In this document: positions 56,276-64,000 of the stretch, piece after piece
How positions within the stretch are numbered: position 1 is the first letter of the stretch
Layout: every line of letters begins with the position of its first letter
Assembly (NCBI GenBank): GCA_022448315.1
Contig: JAKVCA010000024.1
Location: forward strand, 62,001 to 126,000
Direction: 5' to 3'
Length of the DNA: 64,000 nucleotides
Origin: Pirellulaceae bacterium
Lineage (GTDB): Bacteria; Planctomycetota; Planctomycetia; Pirellulales; Pirellulaceae
Translations under genes and position numbers: made by a program
Notes under the pieces: generated by a model
The model's input: only the letters and a program-made list of their open reading frames with translations
Database searches by the model: none
Told to the model about the DNA's origin: nothing

Positions 56276-59200
56276 TCTGAAGAGACACCTTTTTTCTCCC
56301 GGCGTATCAAACTCTTCGGCAACGTTGCCGTCTTGATACTCTGCTGCATTTTCTTTTTCGTCCCCTTCGCGTTTCGCGGAGCGAGAATCGGCCTGCGCGA
56401 CATGCGCAACGAGGTATCCGACTGGCTCCCCTCCGACTTTCCCGAAACAAAAGAACTCAATTGGTTTCGCGATAACTTCCTTGGCAGCCAGTTTGTCGTG
56501 GCCAGCTGGGACGACTGCAACCGGGACGACCAACGATTCAAGGCGATGGTCGCCAAACTTCAGAGCGATACCTATCGCGATGACCTAACGGGCGAAGAAT
56601 TACGGGCTCGAAAACTTTCTGATGAACTCGGTCTCCATGTTACCGAAAGCTTGCACGATGACTTCGGCGCCGGTGGTGAAAAGTGGCTCATTGGGGATCA
56701 GGACGAATGGTATTACATCACTCGCGACGGCGGGCTTTACCACTGGACTGGCGGACAAAACATCGTTGGGGCGATCGGTCGTGAAATTGAGCGTCTGACT
56801 TCCGGAACCAACAAAGTCGAAGGTGATTTGGTTTGGCAGTTCAGTCCCGAATATGGTTCAAAACTCTATCGCTTTCCGGAAAAACTGAACTCCCGTCTCT
56901 TCAAACATGTCTTCAGCGGTCCCGACGTCTTTAACCAGCTCGCCGGCCCTGAAGGAAGTCTGATCCGGGGGACCTACGATCCGCGAGACCCGGTCACGCA
57001 GGAAGCACAGATCGAAGCGCACAAGCGGCTGACCGGTGTCTTCTTCGGCCCCACACCAGCTGTCGGATTTAATTGGACCGCCAACGAATTCTTCAACATT
57101 CTTCCACCAAAGACTCAAGAGGCATTACCTGACGCTTGGGAAGAATTTTTTGTCGAGTATGTCAACGGCATCATTCAGAACCAGTACGGGGGCAACCGTG
57201 ACGCTTTGCTGGCGACGAGCCCCGCTCAAAATCTTGATCACTGGTACCGTCTCTTTTATCGATTGCAGGTCGAGCCTCCACCCCGGCAGACCTGTATCGT
57301 TGCCGCGTTGAGCGACGTTGCGGCAAGGGACCTATCACGTGTGGTCGGGCGACCCGACTTTTTCAAACCGGTAGGCAGGGTCTATCAGGTTGCTCAACAA
57401 AGCGGCGTCGACGTGACCGAACTTCACCTCGGCGGACCGCCGGTCGACAACGTGGCGATCGATGAGGAAGGCACCATCACACTGGTCCGACTCGTTTCAC
57501 TCTCCACCCTGATCGGAGTGATCCTTGCCTACATCAGCTTCCGAAGTCTCAACGTCACGCTCATGATTTTCTTCGTGGGGGGCGTCAGCGCCGTCATGAG
57601 CATCGGCTTTGTCTGGTTCGGTGGAAGCTCCCTCGACGCCGTTTTGCTGTCCATGCCTTCCCTGGTTTACGTCCTAGGTCTCTCCGGCGCGGTTCACATT
57701 GTGAACTACTATCGGGAAGCGTGCCACGAAGACGGTCCCAAATGGGCTTGCATCACGGCCATCAAGCATGGTTGGTTCCCCTGTACCCTTGCAGCATTCA
57801 CCACCGCACTGGGGCTGATATCGCTTTACGCAAGCAATCTTATTCCCATCAAGAAGTTTGGGTTGTTCGCGGCGATCGGCACTATGGCGACCGTCGTTCT
57901 GCTGTTCACCTACTTGCCCAGCGCACTGACGCTTTGGTCGCCGGGATATAAAAAGGCCGACAAAGGCAATGCGAACATTCATTCGCTGACGCTGCTGCAT
58001 CGATTCTGGGATGCCATTGGCGCCTGGATTGTACGCCACTACGCGGTTGTCGGCATTGCTTCCCTCATCGTGATGTTCACCGCCGCGATGGGTATCCCCA
58101 AGATTCAGACCTCGGTCCAGCTGCTCAAGCTTTTTGACGGCAAAGCCAAAGTCATCACGGACTACGAATGGCTCGAAAAGAAAATCGGTCGACTCGTGCC
58201 GATGGAACTTGTGTTGGCCGTCGAACCAAAACTCCTCCTCGAGCAGACCGGTGTCGGATTGCCAGAAGGAGGAGAGAAGACGGACCTGCTTAAAGAGCAG
58301 CAACTAACCTTTCTGGAACGCATGGAACTCTCAAGTCGCGTCCGTCGGGTCGTTGAGACGCAATTTGGAGACGAAGGCGTCGCGATCATCGGTCCGGGCA
58401 TGAGTTCCGACGTCATGGTCCTTCCCAATGAACTGCCTCCCTACGACTCGGGCGTGGAACGTACACGAGCCATTTACAATCAAACTCTCCTTGACCACCG
58501 CGAGCAACTCCTCGATGAGCTGGACTTCCTGCGAGTGGACAACGAAGACCAACGCGAGTTATGGCGGATCAGCCTCAGGCTTGGCGCGTTCAACAATGTT
58601 GACTACGGCCGATTTGTGGCAAACATCATGCAAGCCGTCGAGCCCGTCTTGGCCGCGTATCGAACCCGATCTGACATCCTGACCTCGATTTACACACGCG
58701 AAGACGGAACGCTCAACCCTCCCGATGACCTTCGCAAATCCAAAATTCTGCTCATTGGCTGGCAGGATAAGGAACTGACGGCCAATGACGTTGGTACGGC
58801 TGAGTCTGACGAGACCATGTCCGTGGTTGATGCCGGCTCATTGACCACCGACATCAACCAGACCACGATTTTTTGCGAAACCTTGGGAGACCTCCTTCAG
58901 AACCGTGGCTTCACGATCGGCGGCCGCGGGCGAGGACGGATCGCATTCCCGTTGACCTATACGAATGAGAAACACCTGGAATTACTTAAACCGGAAAGTC
59001 CGCTTCAGGCGCAGTTGAAAGTTTTTTCCGCCGCCGTGATCATTTCGACTCCTCCAGCGGAAACGATGGCCATGCTGCAAGAGGCGGGGATTCCCATCAT
59101 TCGGGCCGAAGAACACCGGTTGAATGTGGACCCCACCACCAAAGAGCGATTGAATCCAACGGCCAACGACCTCCGACTCACGGCCAACAATCCCGATAAC

Positions 59201-59965
59201 AATCTCGTGACGGCCGTTTACACGGGTATTGTCCCCATCGTCTACAAGGCCCAGAGAACGCTGCTGACGAGCCTGATTGACAGTATTGGCCTCGCGTTTG
59301 CCATGATCGCGATCGTCATGATGATCCTCCTTCGAGACTGGCGAAGACGTTTCTCGTTGAGAAACTCGCTGAACGTCACCGGTGGAGCGTTATCGATGCT
59401 CCCCAACGCGTTCCCGGTTGTGATGATTTTCGGCTTGATGGGTCATCTCGCAGTCGAAGTGGATATCGGATCCATGATGACCGCCAGCGTGGCACTCGGC
59501 GTTGCCGTGGATGATACGATTCACTTCCTGAGCTGGTTCCGACTTGGCATGCGTCAGGGGTTGTCACGCAAGGAGTCCATCCGGTCTGCTTATGCGAAAG
59601 TTGCCACGGCCATGACTCAAACAACATTGATTGCGGGTCTGGGTCTTTCGGCCTTCGCGCTCAGCACATTCACCCCGACACAGCGATTTGGCGTCTTGAT
59701 GTTGACCCTGCTCTTCGCCGCGTTGATCGGAGACCTGATCTTTCTTCCGGCACTTTTGGCCAGCCCTTTTGGGCGGTTCCTTGGAGTCAAACCACTACCG
59801 AAGCCGTCTGGATCGCCCGGCGACAAATCGCTCGACAAACCACCGAGCCTTGACGGGTCTGCAAGTGAGTCGACCTCGGCCGGTCGCTTGCCAAGTGCGG
59901 GCAAAGTCCATTTTCGAAAAGATCGCGCACATGATGCCGAAAATTCGTTAAAACATCCGGACTGA
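56273..59965 (+). CDS. RND/MMPL-family transporter, 1230 aa
   Basis: The protein starts at TTG 56273, followed by a first membrane helix (LFGNVAVLILCCIFFFVPFA). It has the double layout of RND/MMPL exporters: two large extracytoplasmic domains, each followed by a group of helices. The first group includes TLVRLVSLSTLIGVILAYIS, SMPSLVYVLGLSGAVHIVNY and FAAIGTMATVVLLFTYLPSA. The second includes SIGLAFAMIAIVMMILLRDW and TASVALGVAVDDTIHFLSWF, where the acidic GVAVDDTIHF motif of the proton path lies. A disordered Ser/Lys-rich tail ends it. Substrates could be lipids or hopanoids; this is not shown by the sequence. Confidence 0.9.
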   Translation: MSEETPFFSRRIKLFGNVAVLILCCIFFFVPFAFRGARIGLRDMRNEVSDWLPSDFPETKELNWFRDNFLGSQFVVASWDDCNRDDQRFKAMVAKLQSDTYRDDLTGEELRARKLSDELGLHVTESLHDDFGAGGEKWLIGDQDEWYYITRDGGLYHWTGGQNIVGAIGREIERLTSGTNKVEGDLVWQFSPEYGSKLYRFPEKLNSRLFKHVFSGPDVFNQLAGPEGSLIRGTYDPRDPVTQEAQIEAHKRLTGVFFGPTPAVGFNWTANEFFNILPPKTQEALPDAWEEFFVEYVNGIIQNQYGGNRDALLATSPAQNLDHWYRLFYRLQVEPPPRQTCIVAALSDVAARDLSRVVGRPDFFKPVGRVYQVAQQSGVDVTELHLGGPPVDNVAIDEEGTITLVRLVSLSTLIGVILAYISFRSLNVTLMIFFVGGVSAVMSIGFVWFGGSSLDAVLLSMPSLVYVLGLSGAVHIVNYYREACHEDGPKWACITAIKHGWFPCTLAAFTTALGLISLYASNLIPIKKFGLFAAIGTMATVVLLFTYLPSALTLWSPGYKKADKGNANIHSLTLLHRFWDAIGAWIVRHYAVVGIASLIVMFTAAMGIPKIQTSVQLLKLFDGKAKVITDYEWLEKKIGRLVPMELVLAVEPKLLLEQTGVGLPEGGEKTDLLKEQQLTFLERMELSSRVRRVVETQFGDEGVAIIGPGMSSDVMVLPNELPPYDSGVERTRAIYNQTLLDHREQLLDELDFLRVDNEDQRELWRISLRLGAFNNVDYGRFVANIMQAVEPVLAAYRTRSDILTSIYTREDGTLNPPDDLRKSKILLIGWQDKELTANDVGTAESDETMSVVDAGSLTTDINQTTIFCETLGDLLQNRGFTIGGRGRGRIAFPLTYTNEKHLELLKPESPLQAQLKVFSAAVIISTPPAETMAMLQEAGIPIIRAEEHRLNVDPTTKERLNPTANDLRLTANNPDNNLVTAVYTGIVPIVYKAQRTLLTSLIDSIGLAFAMIAIVMMILLRDWRRRFSLRNSLNVTGGALSMLPNAFPVVMIFGLMGHLAVEVDIGSMMTASVALGVAVDDTIHFLSWFRLGMRQGLSRKESIRSAYAKVATAMTQTTLIAGLGLSAFALSTFTPTQRFGVLMLTLLFAALIGDLIFLPALLASPFGRFLGVKPLPKPSGSPGDKSLDKPPSLDGSASESTSAGRLPSAGKVHFRKDRAHDAENSLKHPD

Positions 59966-60203
59966 TTTATCGGCAAGGGTTTTGAACCAACTCACCTTGG
60001 CTTCCGCTTCGCAAGTAAACGCGGTTCATCCGATTGGCCAGAGGTTCCCTTGGCGACTCTTCTTCTTTTCGCCTCTCAAGGCTGTGACTCATTGAGTTTC
60101 CCGGGCTTCCTGACAAAATGTGTCACTATCGACGAGGCTGCGTTCGCTCACCTTCGCCCGTCTTAGTCACCCAAGCTCTTTTTATCAGCCGCGGAATCCT
60201 TCC

Positions 60204-61316
60204 ATGAAAATTTCCAAGATCCAAGCTTATCGTGTCGATCTGCCTCTCAACGAAGGCACCTACAAATGGTCGGGTGGCAAAAGTGTGGATGTTTTTGATA
60301 GCACGGTGGTGGTGGTCGAAACTGAATGTGGACTGCAAGGTTACGGTGAAGTTTGTCCGCTAGGGCCCTTCTATCTACCTGCCTATGGCGAAGGGGTTCG
60401 TGCAGGCCTTGCGGAACTTGGTCCACAAATCATCGGCATGGACCCTCGTCAGATCACGGCGTTGGGGCACTGGATGGACCGGGCGCTGAAGGGGCATGCG
60501 TACGTCAAGTCGGGAGTGGACATGGCGTGCTGGGATCTCCTGGGTAAAGTGACCGAGCAACCTGTCGCCACGCTTCTGGGAGGCATTTGCTCTGACAGTG
60601 TGACACTCTATCGAGCCATCTCCCAGCAACCTGCCGAAGTCATGGCTGAAAATGTCGCTGGTTATCGAAATGAGGGTTACCAACGTTTCCAGCTGAAGGT
60701 TGGTGGAAACGCGGATGAAGATATCGAACGGATCCACGCGGTTCGAGCGGTGCTTCCCGCCGGTGACAAACTTGTCGCCGATGCGAATACGGGTTGGCTC
60801 CCGCATGAAGCGATGCGTGTGGTAAAAGCGGTCAAGGATCTGGATGTCTACATCGAACAACCCTGCCTGTCCTACGAGGAGTGTCTCTCCATACGCCGTC
60901 ACACCGATCACCCCTTTGTTCTGGATGAGAATATTGATGGATTGGGAACGCTGACACGAGCCCTACAGGATCGTGCGATGGATGTGGTCAACATCAAGAT
61001 CAGTAAATTCGGAGGGCTTACCAAGGCCAGACTGGCGCGTGACATGTGTGTCGCGAGTGGGATCGCCATGACCCTCGAAGACAGTTGGGGGGGAGACATC
61101 ATCACGGCTGCGATTGCCCATCTGGCACAGAGCACACCTCCGGAGTTCCAGTTCACAAGTACCGACTTCAACAGCTATGTGTCGGTAACCAACGCGTTGG
61201 GTGCTCCCAAACGGGAGAATGGGCGAATGGCAATCATGGACCGACCCGGTCTGGGCGTCGAACCGAACTGGGAAGTCCTGGGCGACCCTGTTCTCGAAAT
61301 TTGCGCGTCAAATTGA
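60204..61316 (+). CDS. Mandelate racemase/muconate lactonizing enzyme family protein (enolase superfamily)
   Basis: ATG 60204 is chosen because the family-like sequence begins there; the frame is open from 60120. The 370-residue protein has the N-terminal capping domain and the barrel. Catalytic and metal residues are in place: Lys165 in FQLKVGG, Asp193 in VADANTGW, Glu218 in YIEQPC, Asp241 in FVLDEN and Lys265 in NIKISKFGG. Two opposed lysines point to a racemase/epimerase/dehydratase of the MLE subgroup. The overall pattern recalls cis-3-hydroxy-L-proline dehydratases, but that assignment is from memory of motifs and should be treated as tentative. Confidence 0.85.
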   Translation: MKISKIQAYRVDLPLNEGTYKWSGGKSVDVFDSTVVVVETECGLQGYGEVCPLGPFYLPAYGEGVRAGLAELGPQIIGMDPRQITALGHWMDRALKGHAYVKSGVDMACWDLLGKVTEQPVATLLGGICSDSVTLYRAISQQPAEVMAENVAGYRNEGYQRFQLKVGGNADEDIERIHAVRAVLPAGDKLVADANTGWLPHEAMRVVKAVKDLDVYIEQPCLSYEECLSIRRHTDHPFVLDENIDGLGTLTRALQDRAMDVVNIKISKFGGLTKARLARDMCVASGIAMTLEDSWGGDIITAAIAHLAQSTPPEFQFTSTDFNSYVSVTNALGAPKRENGRMAIMDRPGLGVEPNWEVLGDPVLEICASN

Positions 61317-61499
61317 TTCTCGGCACACCCGAGCCTCTTTTTAAAAAACCGACAGCAGATCTAGCGCGGGGCCGTGAAAAGTTTTCTGGCCACCCACCAA
61401 TTGGACGCCGCAATTATAGTTGGGACCAACGGAGGTCCCGTCGCACGAGCGGCAAATCTGTCGCACGGCCGAACAACGGAAGGGATTGCACCTTCGTTT

Positions 61500-61919
61500 T
61501 TCGGCGAGATTCGCCGTTGCTCTGGATCAAGCTAGAAAGGAGCGACGGCTCGAGAATTCCAATGCTGACAATGCCATCGTGTCGGCGGGGAAGGGGGCGT
61601 TATCGGTCCAGATCTTTCCGGCATTGCGTCTCAGCAGACGCGTGTCCAACTTCTCACGTCACTAAGACGCCCGTCGGAGGCAATCGCCGAGGGTTTCCGC
61701 ACATCCCTCATCAGTACCGTGGATGGCGGTTTGATCAGCGGTCGAATCCTTCAACGCACGGATGAAAAGGTTCAAGTCGCAATGTCCGATGGTCGAATGA
61801 TCGAATTGGAATTGTCGAACATCGAGGAGATTAAGCCCAGTCAACTCTCACTGATGCCGGACGATCTGGTCGGTCATATGACGGCCCAGAAACTGGCTGA
61901 TGTCCTGACCTACCTTTAA
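61500..61919 (+). pseudogene. 3' remnant of a PVC-type cytochrome c / heme-domain gene
   Basis: In the frame ending at TAA 61917-61919, the translation after a TGA at 61566-61568 reads QCHRVGGEGGVIGPDLSGIA, then SEAIAEGFRTSLISTVDGGL and IEEIKPSQLSLMPDDLVGHM. This is the C-terminal heme-binding domain of planctomycete dehydrogenase-like proteins. Just upstream, a different frame reads DQARKERRLENSNADN, which is the expected preceding sequence, so a frameshift lies near 61560. The first heme Cys is lost at that junction. No 5' part of the gene is visible. A 66-codon GTG frame (61719-61919) is only the tail of it. Confidence 0.82.
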
Positions 61920-62130
61920 ACGCTGAAGACCCAGTACTTGCCCTGCTACAAAACTCAAGATCGTTGCCGGCACGCTGAGCTTGCGGTTAGGCCAACGTGG
62001 AGAGAGATTGCTATCGATTTCAGCGATTTAGTTTATACTCATCTGAGATGGATCGCCGAAAAGAGGCAAATCGTCCCGCGACAAGATGATGTCGCCTGCA
62101 ACCAACGATTTTAGAATCGAGTCGGAAGCG
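61920..62130 (+). promoter_or_regulatory. Probable mqn promoter region
   Basis: A TATACT box at 62034-62039 could be a -10 element. The only TTGCTA-like -35 box (62008-62013) is 20 bp away, longer than usual. No riboswitch was recognised. Confidence 0.3.
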
Positions 62131-62931
62131 ATGACCATTCGGATTGGTGCTGTTTCTTATCTGAACACAAAGCCCTTGATTTATGGGTTGTCTCGACGTC
62201 TGCCCGATGCGAGCATCCGTCTGGATCTCCCAAGTCGTCTCGCGAAACGTCTCGCCTCCGGAGAATTGGACGTTGGCCTGATCCCTTCGATCGAAGCCTT
62301 TCAGGATCCGTCTTACCGGATCGTGTCCGACGCGTGCATTGCCTGCCACGGGCCTGTATGGAGTGTCAAGCTACTAAGCCAGGTTCCGATGCCGGAAATT
62401 CAGAGCCTCGCCCTCGACGAAGGCTCACGAACGAGCGCCGCTTTGGCTCGGATCCTGCTGTCTAGGCGGTTCGGATTGGAACCCACCATGGTGAACTGGC
62501 CGGTGCGTGATTCGCTTGATCAGGTCAATACCGACGCCGTACTCATGATCGGCGACCGAGCCATGAAAGACTATTTCCCAGGCTACTCCCACGTTTGGGA
62601 TCTTGGAGAAGTCTGGCGGGAGTGGACGGGGCTGCCTTTTGTTTTCGCCATGTGGGTTGCCCGAGACAAGCAACACGGGGACATCGCGGAAAAGGCGTTG
62701 ATCGACGCTCGTGACGACGGACTCGACCACCTGGCCAACATTTCGGCCATGGAAGCACCCCGATATGGGCTTTCGGAAGAGCGCTGCCTATCCTACCTTA
62801 GAGATGATCTACGATTTTACCTTCGGACACCGGAACGCCAGGCCTTGCAGCGATTCCAATCCTACGCGGTTCAGGCGGGGTTGGCTCCGGGGAGAAACGA
62901 GCTGACATATCATGGTTGCGAAGTTGCTTGA
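62131..62931 (+). CDS. mqnA: Chorismate dehydratase (futalosine pathway)
   Basis: MqnA dehydrates chorismate to 3-[(1-carboxyvinyl)oxy]benzoate, the entry step of futalosine-dependent menaquinone synthesis. The 266-residue product begins IRIGAVSYLNTKPLIYGL, and has GELDVGLIPSIEAF, a SLALDEGSRTSAALARILL stretch, AVLMIGDRAMKDYF and WREWTGLPFVFAMWVAR, all typical of the periplasmic-binding-like MqnA fold. I use ATG 62131 with GGAAG upstream; ATG 62086 would add 15 residues. Its end overlaps the mqnC start by 20 bp, implying translational coupling. Confidence 0.93.
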   Translation: MTIRIGAVSYLNTKPLIYGLSRRLPDASIRLDLPSRLAKRLASGELDVGLIPSIEAFQDPSYRIVSDACIACHGPVWSVKLLSQVPMPEIQSLALDEGSRTSAALARILLSRRFGLEPTMVNWPVRDSLDQVNTDAVLMIGDRAMKDYFPGYSHVWDLGEVWREWTGLPFVFAMWVARDKQHGDIAEKALIDARDDGLDHLANISAMEAPRYGLSEERCLSYLRDDLRFYLRTPERQALQRFQSYAVQAGLAPGRNELTYHGCEVA

Positions 62932-64000
62932 AAAGGCAGTCGCTGGCGAGCGTCTCTCGCCCGCCGAGGGCCTAGAACTACTCAAATCGCACGATTTGAC
63001 CGCCCTTGGGGCGGCGGCGGATCAGGTTTCGAGGCGAAAGCATCCGGAACCGTATCGCACGTACAACATCGATCGAAACATCAATTACACCAACATCTGT
63101 ACGGCCGTTTGTGACTTCTGCGCCTTCTACCGAAAGCCAAAATCTGGAGAGGGCTACGTCCTCCCTCGAGAGGAACTGCTCAACAAAATCGAGGAGACAG
63201 TCGCTCTGGGGGGCGATCAAATTCTGCTACAGGGAGGCCTTCATCCCGAGTTCAAACTGGACTGGTATGAAACGATGTTGCAGGACATTAAGAGTCGGTT
63301 TCCACAGGTCAACGTTCATGGTTTCAGTCCGCCCGAGATTTACCACTTCACCAAAGTGAACAAGCTTTCGCTCGAGGAAGTGCTGACCCGTCTGAAAGCG
63401 GCTGGACTGGGAAGTCTGCCGGGCGGTGGGGCTGAAATTCTGGTTGATCGAGTGCGCGATGAAATCACGCGGGGCAAAGTGTCGTCGGACAATTGGTTGA
63501 ACGTCATGAGGGTTTGGCAACAATTGGGCGGTCACAGCAGTGCGACGATGATGTTTGGGCATGTCGAAACGCTGGAAGAACGGATCGAGCACTTGGATCG
63601 CATTCGCCAGTTGCAAGATGAGACGGGTGGTTTCACGGCGTTTATCTGTTGGACTTTCCAACCCGACAATACCGAAATGCAGCACATCGCACCCCTAGGT
63701 GCGTTTGAGTATCTCCGCATGCTTGCCGTTTCCCGACTCTATCTCGACAACGTCCCCAACATGCAATCGAGTTGGGTGACACAGGGCTTGAAAATCGGTC
63801 AACTCGCGATGGTGTACGGCGCGAACGACATGGGGAGCCTGATGATCGAAGAGAATGTCGTCGCTGAAGCAGGGACGGTCCATTATCTGACTCTGGATCA
63901 GATCCGACATGCAATTTCTGAACTCGGCTATGAACCGAGACAGCGTAACGTTCACTATGAACTGGTTGACCAGTCACTTGAGTCGCGTGCGGTTGAAGTC
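62912..64000 (+). CDS. mqnC: Cyclic dehypoxanthinyl futalosine synthase (radical SAM), runs off right edge
   Basis: The frame from ATG 62912 stays open for 363 codons to the window end. A radical-SAM cluster motif is at C63-x3-C67-x2-C70 (CTAVCDFC). Further family motifs are GGDQILLQGGLHPEFKLDWY, SPPEIYHFTKVNKLSLEEVL, GLGSLPGGGAEIL and CWTFQPDNTEMQHIAPLG. MqnC cyclises dehypoxanthine futalosine in menaquinone synthesis, so it fits directly after mqnA. Family members are about 370-390 residues, so only the last few residues should be missing. Confidence 0.95.
   Translation, partial: MVAKLLEKAVAGERLSPAEGLELLKSHDLTALGAAADQVSRRKHPEPYRTYNIDRNINYTNICTAVCDFCAFYRKPKSGEGYVLPREELLNKIEETVALGGDQILLQGGLHPEFKLDWYETMLQDIKSRFPQVNVHGFSPPEIYHFTKVNKLSLEEVLTRLKAAGLGSLPGGGAEILVDRVRDEITRGKVSSDNWLNVMRVWQQLGGHSSATMMFGHVETLEERIEHLDRIRQLQDETGGFTAFICWTFQPDNTEMQHIAPLGAFEYLRMLAVSRLYLDNVPNMQSSWVTQGLKIGQLAMVYGANDMGSLMIEENVVAEAGTVHYLTLDQIRHAISELGYEPRQRNVHYELVDQSLESRAVEV

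Overview
The window looks like a chromosomal stretch of a planctomycete, probably Pirellulales-like. This is inferred from gene content: an orphan DUF1501 protein, tandem DUF1080 domains, a secreted PVC-type di-heme protein fused to an SGNH-like domain, a Ser/Thr kinase with a planctomycete-style N-terminus, DUF4013, and a long MoxR/DUF58/BatA/VWA gene train. Many genes lack a clear Shine-Dalgarno sequence. No phage, insertion sequence, CRISPR array, rRNA or tRNA gene was found.

Layout. 1-4.6 kb (minus): the N-terminal part of a Tricorn/TolB-like propeller protein running off the left edge, then a DUF481 outer-membrane barrel followed by a PqqD-like/M50-protease/HlyD-adaptor fusion. 4.6-5.25 kb: a divergent intergenic region with five perfect copies of a 15-bp repeat. 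5.25-12.9 kb: DUF1501 (plus), then pdxA, an SRPBCC protein, a double-DUF1080 protein and a PcrA/UvrD helicase (all minus). 13.4-33.7 kb (plus): a train of ten intact genes encoding MoxR ATPase, DUF58, BatA-like VWA, a giant PQQ-propeller protein, a second VWA protein, two coiled-coil proteins, a TPR protein, an NPCBM-type protein and a membrane-anchored alpha/alpha-toroid protein. A decayed HtrA-like protease sits between the last two. Working model: MoxR, DUF58 and the two VWA proteins form a membrane chaperone/assembly unit, and the coiled-coil, TPR and propeller proteins act on the outer face.

33.9-36.4 kb (minus): a Ser/Thr kinase with a degenerate receiver domain, and a small coiled-coil protein with its own terminator. 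36.7-48.6 kb (plus): a large secreted glycosidase-like protein, pyruvate carboxylase, a sulfotransferase-like protein, and the SGNH/di-heme protein ending at a strong terminator. 48.8-50.7 kb: small hypothetical proteins and a polytopic membrane protein. 51.3-53.4 kb (minus): groES-groEL with palindromes but no recognisable CIRCE upstream. 54.1-60 kb (plus): a zinc-ribbon membrane protein, a DUF4013 protein and a giant RND/MMPL transporter that must start at TTG. 60.2-64 kb (plus): an enolase-superfamily enzyme, the broken 3' end of a cytochrome-c/heme-domain gene, then overlapping mqnA and mqnC of the futalosine route to menaquinone, the last running off the right edge.

The observations most worth following are the two unannotated gene remnants (31.4-32.0 kb and 61.5-61.9 kb), the PqqD-M50-HlyD fusion paired with a DUF481 barrel, the kinase with a dead receiver, and the extended MoxR/VWA train. 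I did not find a clearly new defence or mobile system.
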